Assembly: GCA_003218945.1 (NCBI GenBank)
Contig: QHPE01000154.1
Coordinates: forward strand, 1-34,627
Direction: 5' to 3'
DNA: 34,627 nt
DNA from: Verrucomicrobiota bacterium
GTDB lineage: Bacteria > Verrucomicrobiota > Verrucomicrobiia > Chthoniobacterales > UBA10450
Shown: piece after piece, positions 25,254 to 32,038 of the stretch
Layout of the letters: every line of letters starts with the position of its first letter
Numbering within the stretch: the first letter of the stretch is position 1
The notes under the pieces: model-generated
Told to the model about the DNA's origin: nothing
What the model saw: only the letters and a program-made list of their open reading frames with translations
Databases searched by the model: none
Made by a program: the position numbers and the translations under genes

Positions 25254-25876
25254 TGCCATCACAATCGAGATTCCTGGTTATTGAAGGTTGTAACGGCGTC
25301 GGCAAGAGTACGATTGTAGAATATCTAAGCACCCGGCTCGGCGCTTCCACGTTTCACTACCCGCCCGAGTTCGTGAGCTTCCGAGGCAAGGTGCATCTGG
25401 ACGAGTCTGTCGCGCCACTTCCCCGGCTTATCTACTATTTGGCGGCAACATTGCATCTGTCGGACCTAGTGCGCGCTCAACTGAAGCAGAGTCATGTCGT
25501 CTGCGATCGTTATCTGGCAAGTCCCCTATCGCTGATGATTGGCGTATCGGCGATCGAAGAGACGGAAGCTCGCGACCTCATTCAACCGTTCCTGTCTTAC
25601 CTGTGCATGCCTGATCTGACTGTCCTCCTCACGGCGGAACATGCGGCCGCCGGTGTAAGGATTAATAAGCGTTCGCGCGAGTCAGGCAAACTCACGCCGG
25701 TAGCGCGAATGGTCCTCGAATCAAAAGAGTTTTTTCATAAGAGGCAAGATGCTTCTCGCCGATGGGCGATGAGACTAGGTCCTGTCGTGGAACTGGATAC
25801 AACTAACCTTTCGCCCGAAGAGATGTGCAACTCCGCCTGGTCGTTGTTAACGCCCAAATTAACTGGATTCGGCTAG
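25253..25876 (+). CDS. Thymidylate-kinase-like P-loop protein, copy 2
   Basis: 207 residues. P-loop GCNGVGKST (12-20) and CDRYLASP (Asp85-Arg86-Tyr87) occupy the same positions as in copy 1, and the PLPRLIYYLAATLHLSD region is shared, marking a small subfamily distinct from housekeeping dTMP kinase. Its start overlaps the dikinase stop, so the two are translationally coupled; a joint pathway role (sequential phosphorylation of the same molecule) is an attractive inference. RINKRSRESGK may be the lid. Confidence 0.78.
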   Translation: MPSQSRFLVIEGCNGVGKSTIVEYLSTRLGASTFHYPPEFVSFRGKVHLDESVAPLPRLIYYLAATLHLSDLVRAQLKQSHVVCDRYLASPLSLMIGVSAIEETEARDLIQPFLSYLCMPDLTVLLTAEHAAAGVRINKRSRESGKLTPVARMVLESKEFFHKRQDASRRWAMRLGPVVELDTTNLSPEEMCNSAWSLLTPKLTGFG

Positions 25877-26014
25877 TTTCGCACGACACAATTCTGGCGC
25901 TGAGATCGTTCCGCTTGGCCAAAACCAGGTAGTGGGTTCCCATGGCTAGACCGCTGACTAGCATTACGTTGTGAGCCGCTGTAAACTACGTGAACACTCG
26001 GATCTGTAGCAACG

Positions 26015-26829
26015 ATGGCATTCCATAGCTTCGTGGCACCTAACGAACCCAGCCGCGAGAAGTCCATCCCGTACGTGCTTCTCGCCACCGTCTTGCGCGT
26101 ACTTATATCTTGGTGGGGGCGCGCCTTGACTGCGCTCCGCTGGTTTCGCCGGAGAGCCCGACGATCGCTGTGGCGGCTCTGCTCTCCCGGGGTACAGAAG
26201 ACCGAAGCGTGGATCCCATGGCACAAGGATCTGTACCGGACCCTCGGCGACCGCGCCCGGCAACGCGGTGAGCCTGGCGAACGCTTGCCCGAGTTAATAC
26301 TCCATGACATTGCAGGCAAACATCAGCAACTCAGCGGCTGCTGGAATAAACGACCGGCGCTGCTCGTGACGATGTCGCTGAGTTGCGGTCGGAGCCGGCG
26401 ACATGCCAGGGCCCTGCGACGCCTTGCGCGGCGCTTTGAACGCTACATCAATACGGTGATTATCTATATCCTCGAAGCGCACCCGATTGATGCGCCTTCC
26501 CCCTACGCAAACAGGATATGGATCACGGCTAAGAAGGAGATAGCCGGCATCCGCTTGCTCAACACCGAACTCTTGAAGCACGCATCGAGCTGGCGCGCCA
26601 GCTAAGGCGCCGTTATCGTCTGTCTAACTCCATGTTAATAGACGCTTTGGATGACCGCGCCTGGCGCGCGTTCGGCAGTGCGCCAAACGTCGCGATATTG
26701 GTCCATCCGGACGGAAGAATCGCTGTCAAGCAAGGCTGGTTCCAGTCTAAGGAAATGTCACGCGCAATCACTGCGCTGTTGAAAAACTCTCTTATCAGCG
26801 CCGACTACCGAATATCAAGGCATGAGTGA
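26015..26829 (+). pseudogene. Frameshifted deiodinase/redoxin-like thioredoxin-fold gene
   Basis: The first frame (26015-26605) gives an N-terminal basic hydrophobic region, then GERLPELILHDIAGKHQQL, RPALLVTMSLSCGRSRRH and VIIYILEAHPIDAP, matching the start of iodothyronine-deiodinase-like (PF00837) and related redoxin proteins, which have GSxTCPPF and VYIxEAHPxDGW. The end of the domain lies in another frame: RTLEARIELARQLRRRYRL, MLIDALDDRAWRAFGSAPNV and DGRIAVKQGWF, ending at 26829. The switch falls between about 26530 and 26560 and is consistent with loss of one base. Unless it is a sequencing error, the gene is broken. One cysteine of the active site is kept. Overlaps the convergent gene by 15 bp. 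Confidence 0.7.
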
Positions 26830-27666
26830 GAAGAACCACGGCTTGGTGGTGGTGCCATTTTGAAAGAACTCGAGTAACATCGTTGCCACTTTCAACACAC
26901 CCTGCGCGGAGGGATGGACGCCATCAGGTCCAAAATCGCTGCGCTCCCATGTAAGGCCATCACTGCGTGGCGTCAAGCCATCGGCCCATAGGTAAGGGCC
27001 CCATGAAACCCAGGGTACCGAACTGTCGGGACCAGAATTGTTGATCCGCTCCTCGATCAACCACTTCACCGCGAATGCCGACTCGTACGCGATGGGCTCC
27101 GGGCTCAAATCCGTTTCCGAATACCCGCCATAGATACGGCTGGAGACGTATACAAGTTTCAGTTGCGCAAACTTCGTACTGAGAATCTCCACGATTGAGC
27201 GCAACGTCCGCTGCAGAAGCCGCGCACTTTCCGGAAAACCGCGACGCTCGTGAGCGAAGGCAGTCTTGAGCCATACAACCTGCACCTGTGCAGCGGAGAC
27301 CTCGCAGGGTTGAAGCTGGCTGTCCACGTGTTTCCAGTAATCGCCGAATGGCAAGGCAATGTCTGTTGCGGCCGCCCCTTCCAAAGCAGCATCGATCATT
27401 AACAAACCAGGGTTTTTGCGTGCGTCAGCGTCGGCCAACCGGATGAACTGCGAAAACTCAGAAGACGCGTTGGACATGCCGATGCAGAGCATGACGATTT
27501 TTCCCGAGGTCGACGGTTCGCCGGCTGTGTCCAGAGCTTGAACTGTCGCAGCAAGCGCGATTCCAGCCTGATCGTAAGCAGAAGGTGGTGAGTTTTTCCC
27601 ATTCGGGTAGAGACCGCCCGCGAAGCCGAGATACTTTGCTGATCCAAGATCGGTTAAAGGAGTCAC
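26815..27666 (-). CDS. SGNH-like hydrolase family protein lacking a signal peptide
   Basis: 283 residues. GKIVMLCIGMSNASSEFSQF (about 55-74) carries the block I serine, and FGPDGVHPSAQGV near 258 is block V with the Asp-x-x-His pair. The opening (PLTDLGSAKYLGFAGGLYP) and VSSRIYGGYSETDLSPEP fit a family I recall from planctomycetes and verrucomicrobia, whose members normally have a signal peptide before this point. Here the GTG start lies one codon after the stop of the swivel-domain gene and in the same reading frame, so there is no room for one. A role as esterase on glycan or lipid is possible; family assignment is moderate. Confidence 0.65.
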   Translation of the reverse strand: MTPLTDLGSAKYLGFAGGLYPNGKNSPPSAYDQAGIALAATVQALDTAGEPSTSGKIVMLCIGMSNASSEFSQFIRLADADARKNPGLLMIDAALEGAAATDIALPFGDYWKHVDSQLQPCEVSAAQVQVVWLKTAFAHERRGFPESARLLQRTLRSIVEILSTKFAQLKLVYVSSRIYGGYSETDLSPEPIAYESAFAVKWLIEERINNSGPDSSVPWVSWGPYLWADGLTPRSDGLTWERSDFGPDGVHPSAQGVLKVATMLLEFFQNGTTTKPWFFSLMP

Positions 27667-27669
27667 CGA

Positions 27670-28017
27670 TCAGTCCAGATACCTGGCAACCACTTCGCCG
27701 GTGTAACCGTCCACGTCTAACAAGTCACCGTCGTGAAAAAGACTGCGAGCATCCCGAATTCCCACTGCGGCCGGAATCCCGCACTCGCGAGCAAGCGTGG
27801 TGGCGTGCTGAAGAATGGCGCCTTCCTCGACCACGAGTCCGGCGACTCGCGGGAGCAATGGCGCAAGATGTGGATGAAGGATGCGCATAACGAGAATAGA
27901 ACCTGCCGGAACGGCCATAACGTCTTCGGCGTTGCGTATCACATATGCTCTCCCGCTCGCACGTCCCGGCGCTGCACCCAAGCCCGAGTAGATTTTCGCT
28001 GATTTTTCGGCGCTCAT
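27670..28017 (-). CDS. Stand-alone phosphohistidine swivel domain (PEP-utilisers mobile domain)
   Basis: 115 residues, essentially one domain of PF00391. GLGAAPGRASGRAYVI opens the domain as in PEP synthases (GxxASPGxAxGxA), and GAILQHATTLARECGIPAAV (66-85) is the phosphohistidine loop with His71 at the site of GGxxSHAAIxARE. It has no ATP-grasp domain of its own. The ATG overlaps the stop of the helical-domain gene (ATGA), so the two together look like a rifampin-phosphotransferase-type enzyme without its ATP-binding part. The ATP-grasp domain encoded at 22134-25253 could phosphorylate it in trans. Confidence 0.82.
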   Translation of the reverse strand: MSAEKSAKIYSGLGAAPGRASGRAYVIRNAEDVMAVPAGSILVMRILHPHLAPLLPRVAGLVVEEGAILQHATTLARECGIPAAVGIRDARSLFHDGDLLDVDGYTGEVVARYLD

Positions 28018-29117
28018 GGATTCCTCATCATCGTTATGAGCCGGCTCGGCTCCACGCCGCGTACTGACAAGTAATCGGTGTTTTCCATGTAACGATCACG
28101 GCGCTTACAAATCATCGCCGGATCGTTAATCTCCGTAGTCAGTTCACGAATGTCGAGAAATAACAAATCCACTGGTTGAAGTGTGGGAATTTTCTGGAGA
28201 TATCCCGCAGCCAGTTGCTGCAGAAGCGGGACCATGCCGACATAGAAAGCGCGGCGCACATACCACGTCTCCCGTTCCAGAAAATCCAGCCAAAACCCAA
28301 GCACACGCCTGAGAGCAGAGACTTTCGTTCGCATACCGGCAGGGGACGCAGCAACTGCGGGTCTTTTTGCGAAAGATAAACGTCGGCGAACTTGTTCTAC
28401 ATCGACGTCATCGAAGGCCGAGTGGAGCAATCGGACGACGTAATCCGGATCTTCGTAGCCGGGCGAGTCCCACGCGAGTGGACCGAAAACTGTTTGCCGT
28501 TTGCAGAATTCCCTAATGAGGTGAAAGACTTTCGGCGATACGCGGGGCCACTCCCGGTGCAATCGTTGCGGAGTATAGTCGAGGGCGCAGCAAGCTTTAT
28601 ACAATCCGAACGTGTCTTGCATAAGTTCGGCCCCGGCACTTTTCTCGGGAAAAGGCGGCGGCTCAACATCCCCGGCATCGGCGAGAGCGCGCAGAAGAAG
28701 ATCCGGTACAAATTTGCTCAAGATCCCATAGGCTAATACGAGCGCCATTTTGTTCGCGAGATTTTCGGACAATTTCCTCGCCGAGGCGCTCTCAAGCGAA
28801 GCGGCTACGCGCGCGGCATTCTCGGTCGCATCAACCAAGGCATGGCAGGCGGTGGCGTGCGTCGCGTGCATTTGTTCGAGAGTTTCCGGCGTGAACCACG
28901 AGCGTAAAGCTTCGGTCAGCACGGCGACCTGTGACCGGTCCAAAAAGAGGTCGCCGTTTTCATCCAGCTGCGCTGGAAATTCCTGCTCCGATGTAAGGCC
29001 AGGCAAGCCGATTGTCGTCGCGGCCCGGGCTGCCTGACCGAAGAGCGAGCGCTGCAACGGCAATCCGACGATGTGCCTGCGATATGGTTGCCCAGACATT
29101 GCGGCCGGCTGCATCAT
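28014..29117 (-). CDS. Helical substrate-binding domain of a dikinase-type enzyme, encoded alone
   Basis: 367 residues, mostly helical. VFGPLAWDSPGYEDPDYVVR (about 215-234), a long helix FWLDFLERETWYVRRAFYVG and QPVDLLFLDIRELTTEI near the C-terminus match the order of the central domain of PEP-synthase-like and rifampin-phosphotransferase proteins, where HRGPxExDLxxPRWxEDP, a helix and EDVFFLTLDEL occur. The C-terminus of the 22134-25253 protein has the same last elements (DIFFLQGPELIEA). It lacks both ATP-grasp and His domains; the His domain is the next gene. ATG codons at 29117 and 29096 are both possible. Confidence 0.65.
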   Translation of the reverse strand: MMQPAAMSGQPYRRHIVGLPLQRSLFGQAARAATTIGLPGLTSEQEFPAQLDENGDLFLDRSQVAVLTEALRSWFTPETLEQMHATHATACHALVDATENAARVAASLESASARKLSENLANKMALVLAYGILSKFVPDLLLRALADAGDVEPPPFPEKSAGAELMQDTFGLYKACCALDYTPQRLHREWPRVSPKVFHLIREFCKRQTVFGPLAWDSPGYEDPDYVVRLLHSAFDDVDVEQVRRRLSFAKRPAVAASPAGMRTKVSALRRVLGFWLDFLERETWYVRRAFYVGMVPLLQQLAAGYLQKIPTLQPVDLLFLDIRELTTEINDPAMICKRRDRYMENTDYLSVRGVEPSRLITMMRNP

Positions 29118-29139
29118 GTTGCCGGCTTGCCAGACTTCA

Positions 29140-29604
29140 TCACGCCTCGCCCAATTCTTTCGCGGTCAGACGCGGGAAAGCGCCACGCAGAGCGGCCTTT
29201 CGGCCTTCCGGGCCCAGCGCGGCCATTCCAAGGCGATCTGCATCCTGCGGGTCATAAGCAACCAGATGAATAGAAATCGGCTCGATGACCGCTCCGGGAA
29301 ATTTCAACATTAGCGTGACTGTCTCGGCACCGGCGGCAAGCATCTCGTCAGGAACGCCGAACTGGTACACTCCAGGCAACAATTTATTGTCAATTTCAAC
29401 AAAGCTTCCGGCTCGATGTTCACCGACCTTTCCTTCGACAAGAGGTATCCGCCGCACTTGAGTTTCTCCTTCGCGAATGTAGGCGGCGCTGGAGTCCGGA
29501 GTCTTCGAGCTCAAACCGGTCTTGCCTGAACGCATGTCAGCCGCATCGATGGCGTAGACGAGCAATATCTTCGACGTGGTTCCTTTCTTCAGTGCGTACG
29601 ACAT
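29140..29604 (-). CDS. Small beta-rich protein, twin B
   Basis: 154 residues, no signal peptide or membrane segment. It is a diverged duplicate of the upstream product, sharing SAAYIREGE, LLPGVYQFGxPDEMLA and VAYDPQDA. The pattern (short strands, GKTGL, YIREG, LPGVYQFG) resembles beta-sandwich domains I associate with phage structural or tail-fibre-like proteins, but I cannot name the family. It starts 2 bp after twin A and precedes the helical dikinase-domain gene by 22 bp, so all are probably one transcript. Function unknown. Confidence 0.7.
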   Translation of the reverse strand: MSYALKKGTTSKILLVYAIDAADMRSGKTGLSSKTPDSSAAYIREGETQVRRIPLVEGKVGEHRAGSFVEIDNKLLPGVYQFGVPDEMLAAGAETVTLMLKFPGAVIEPISIHLVAYDPQDADRLGMAALGPEGRKAALRGAFPRLTAKELGEA

Positions 29605-29606
29605 AC

Positions 29607-30131
29607 TTACGATTTTTTTTCCGCGTTTAGCCTTGCCTTTAGTTCTTTCTCCCGTTGCTCGCCCAACGCCAGTTCCATTTCGGTAAACCGCGGCAATGCC
29701 CGCCGAAGAAATTCATGCCGCTTGTGACCGGCCAGGCTCCACACGCCAATCCGCTCCGCGTCCTGCGGGTCGTATGCGACGAGATTAATTTCGACGGGTT
29801 TGATCACCGTGTCGGGAAAACGAATCAACAGAACAGCGCGCGCAGAGCCTTCGGCAAGCATCTCATCCGGCGCTCCGAACTGATACACCCCGGGCAGCAA
29901 CTCGGAATCGACTTCAGCAAAGGCCCCCGCTCCCCATTCACCGGCGCGACCTTCCATGATGGGCACTCGGCGGGCTGCAGACTCCCCCTCCCGAATGTAA
30001 GCTGCGCTGCCGGCGGAAACATTCCTGGCTAGCCCCGTCTTGCCGGACGTGCTGTCTGCAGATGTGGCGTAAACAAGAAGCAGCTTGGACTTTGTTCCAG
30101 CTTTCATCGTGTAAGCGTGCTGTACCGGCAT
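29607..30131 (-). CDS. Small beta-rich protein, twin A
   Basis: 174 residues, paralogous to twin B over the first 150, plus a charged helical tail (LALGEQREKELKARL) that twin B lacks. A very good ribosome binding site AGGAGG lies 6 nt upstream of the ATG and overlaps the stop of the carrier-protein gene. The strong site suggests it may be made in larger amounts than its neighbours. Function unknown; its place between a carrier protein and dikinase domains suggests a structural or scaffold part of the same system. Confidence 0.72.
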   Translation of the reverse strand: MPVQHAYTMKAGTKSKLLLVYATSADSTSGKTGLARNVSAGSAAYIREGESAARRVPIMEGRAGEWGAGAFAEVDSELLPGVYQFGAPDEMLAEGSARAVLLIRFPDTVIKPVEINLVAYDPQDAERIGVWSLAGHKRHEFLRRALPRFTEMELALGEQREKELKARLNAEKKS

Positions 30132-30136
30132 GATGA

Positions 30137-30143
30137 TCCTCCT
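30137..30143 (-). promoter_or_regulatory. Strong ribosome binding site of twin A
   Basis: Minus-strand AGGAGGA precedes ATG 30131 at normal spacing and runs into the TAG stop of the carrier gene. It is one of only a few consensus Shine-Dalgarno sites in the window. Confidence 0.75.
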
Positions 30144-30402
30144 ATGAATGTAGCTCCGAATGTTTACTCTCGATAAACTTAATCAACGCTCGTAGCGTTC
30201 GAAAATTTTCCTGCATGAGATCGGTATCCTCGACTTTGATGCCGAAACGTTCCTCGACGAAAACGATCAACGGCCACATGTTCATCGAATCAATGGCTCC
30301 GCCTGCGGAGTCGAGCAGCGGTTGGTCCAGTGTCGGCAATGGCTGCCCAGTCTTCGCAACGATCTCCCTGATGTAGTCAGTTAAGACTTCCTGAACATTC
30401 AT
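30142..30402 (-). CDS. Acyl/peptidyl carrier protein 2
   Basis: 86 residues from ATG 30402; the same frame is open far upstream, but that part is the shadow of the flavoprotein gene. The phosphopantetheine attachment site is GGAIDSMNMW with Ser39, followed by a helix VFVEERFGIKVEDTD like helix II of carrier proteins. An insertion before the site (LLDSAGG) sets it apart from carrier 1. The start lies 26 bp inside the flavoprotein gene, so enzyme and carrier are translationally coupled, which fits a halogenase or oxidase that works on the carrier-bound group. Confidence 0.82.
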   Translation of the reverse strand: MNVQEVLTDYIREIVAKTGQPLPTLDQPLLDSAGGAIDSMNMWPLIVFVEERFGIKVEDTDLMQENFRTLRALIKFIESKHSELHS

Positions 30403-31642
30403 GAGCCACTCTCTGGTTTCGGCCCTTATCATTAATGGCCCGCATCGCCACGAGACCGGGTAAAGGAGTTTCTTCGTACACCCTGCCGGCAAACATGTGG
30501 ATGACGTCTTCCGGGTAACGATGGTGCGCAAGCAGTTTGAATGCGTAGGGATGTTGCCAAAATGCATCGATAAGCTCCTGAACACTGTCCTGACCACGAT
30601 CACAGACGCGCTGGTAATCGGCAAATGGGTTCGGCTGCTCTCTCTTTGAGTCAGCGAAAAATGACGCGATAGAAGCAGCGGCATACTCGGCTTCTTTCAT
30701 GGCGAAAAAGACTCCAAACGAAAAGACCGGATCAATGAAGCGGTGGGAATCGCCCACGCAGAGGAATCCCTTCCCGGTGAAATTGGAGATACGATAGGAG
30801 TAGTTGGAAATACCGCGCACCTCCTCGACAAACTCGATTTGCGGAAGACGTCGCGTTAGTTCCGGGTTCAGTTGGTCAAGCTCGCGCAACAGGAACTGAT
30901 GTTTGCTCTCATTTTTCGAGCGGTAGTAATCGGCAGGCACCACGACGCCAACGCTGGTGACCTGGTCGTCTAGCGGAATAAACCACGCCCAATGATGTTT
31001 TTGGCGATAAAAAATCAGCGTGTTCCCGCCCGCTGCACCCGGATCGCGGATACCTCCAAGCACCTGCGAGAAAATCGCCACTTGCCGATCGTAGCTGCCG
31101 CGAACTTTTTCACCAATGACACCGGCATTGGAAAAAAAGGTAGCCGGCCCTGAAGCATCGACCAATACTTCTGATGCGATGTCCTCGACTGTGCCGCCGT
31201 TGGCGCGGACACGCACTCCGCGAACCGCATCACCGTTCAAAAGCGGCGCGACGCCCTCCGCTTGCACCACCCCGACACCTCGCGCCGCAGCGGCCGCGAA
31301 AAGCATGTGGTCAAAATCACTCCGCCGCACCGACCATGTATGCGTATCGAACAGGCCCGACTCCCGACGCCATCCTTTGACGGGAACGAAGAAGGCGTTT
31401 TTTCCCCGCGGCCCATACACCGTGACGCCGTACTTCACCGGATGCCGGCGCGTGGTCATTTCTGCCTCGAGCCCGAGAGTTCGCAGACAATTACCGCACT
31501 CGCCGGTGAGGGATTCGCCGATATGGTAACGAGGGGATTGTGCTTTCTCGATCAACGTTACGCGCAGGCCGGTTTGAGCGAGGAACATGGCGGTGGCGCT
31601 TCCGCCGGGACCGCCCCCGATAATGGCGACATCGGTTTTCAT
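30377..31642 (-). CDS. Flavin-dependent halogenase-like oxidoreductase
   Basis: 421 residues. GGGPGGSA (9-16) binds FAD; IEKAQSPRYHIGESL (31-45) and the lysine in PVKYGVTVYG (Lys70) correspond to the halogenase lysine region; HWAWFIP (197-203) is the WxWxIP signature; CVGDSHRFIDPVFSFGV is the second FAD motif. It is about 80 residues shorter than the enzyme at 11863-13362 and only distantly similar, so it may act on a different substrate or as a non-halogenating oxygenase. It is the first gene of the operon 31642-26815 and is coupled to carrier protein 2. A truncated relative lies at 33302-33726. Confidence 0.82.
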   Translation of the reverse strand: MKTDVAIIGGGPGGSATAMFLAQTGLRVTLIEKAQSPRYHIGESLTGECGNCLRTLGLEAEMTTRRHPVKYGVTVYGPRGKNAFFVPVKGWRRESGLFDTHTWSVRRSDFDHMLFAAAAARGVGVVQAEGVAPLLNGDAVRGVRVRANGGTVEDIASEVLVDASGPATFFSNAGVIGEKVRGSYDRQVAIFSQVLGGIRDPGAAGGNTLIFYRQKHHWAWFIPLDDQVTSVGVVVPADYYRSKNESKHQFLLRELDQLNPELTRRLPQIEFVEEVRGISNYSYRISNFTGKGFLCVGDSHRFIDPVFSFGVFFAMKEAEYAAASIASFFADSKREQPNPFADYQRVCDRGQDSVQELIDAFWQHPYAFKLLAHHRYPEDVIHMFAGRVYEETPLPGLVAMRAINDKGRNQRVAHECSGSLN

Positions 31643-31686
31643 CCAACCATCCTGCTAAAACAATTGCTCGAGGCGATTGATTCCAT

Positions 31687-31950
31687 TTGAAGTTTCTGCA
31701 AATATTGAATGAGCTTTGTCAACAAGATCACCTGGAAAATATGTGCTCTTTCGGTGCCTCGGTTTTGTTGTTCAACAATGATACAAGTCTCAGATCTGGC
31801 AAGAGCAACCTCTCATCCGTAATCGGTGATCGATATCTCGTCAGTCCAGTAACACTCTTGACGAGTGATCCGCATGTGACGAGTCATTGCAGACCAAGTA
31901 ATTCCATCGATCCAAATCCGATAGGAACAGGCGAGCCTTTTTACTTCTGA
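31687..31950 (+). pseudogene. Decayed thymidylate-kinase-like gene (third copy)
   Basis: The DNA from about 31790 to 31885 follows kinase-like gene 1 (about 21185-21285) closely, with shared strings such as gatcgatatctcgtcagt and cgagtgatccg. The frame still reads IGDRYLVSPVTLLTSDPHVT against VCDRYLVSSLTLLASDPSVT. Upstream, FGASVLLF matches FGAALLHF, but about 90 bp between these parts are missing and the P-loop has become LNELCQQDH. The right end (about 31940) fades out. It cannot encode a working kinase. Confidence 0.8.
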
Positions 31951-31973
31951 TTTCGCTATCTGGGCTCTTTGTC

Positions 31974-32003
31974 TTGACAAACGGTTTCTCTTTTCAGTAA
32001 CTC
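31974..32003 (+). promoter_or_regulatory. Possible promoter of the Kelch gene
   Basis: A perfect -35 hexamer TTGACA (31974-31979) stands 60 bp before the gene; the best -10 candidate at 18-bp spacing (taactc, 31998-32003) is poor. Only the -35 part is convincing. Confidence 0.25.
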
Positions 32004-32024
32004 AGACAGACAAAGAGGCTATTT

Positions 32025-32031
32025 AAGGAGG
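32025..32031 (+). promoter_or_regulatory. Ribosome binding site of the Kelch gene
   Basis: AAGGAGG lies 7 nt before ATG 32039 (next ATG at 32042), which fixes the start and fits a well-expressed secreted protein. Confidence 0.75.
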
Positions 32032-32038
32032 TTTTCTT

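Noticed and set aside
25877-26014. Minus-strand frame reading toward the kinase 2 stop (LGATKLWNAIVATDPSVHVV)
   Set aside because: The short protein-like stretch has no identifiable relative and its longer frame overlaps the redoxin-like gene; not enough to call a gene.
30403-30684. N-terminal extension of carrier protein 2
   Set aside because: It is antisense-free shadow sequence of the overlapping flavoprotein gene in another frame; ATG 30402 gives a normal carrier length.
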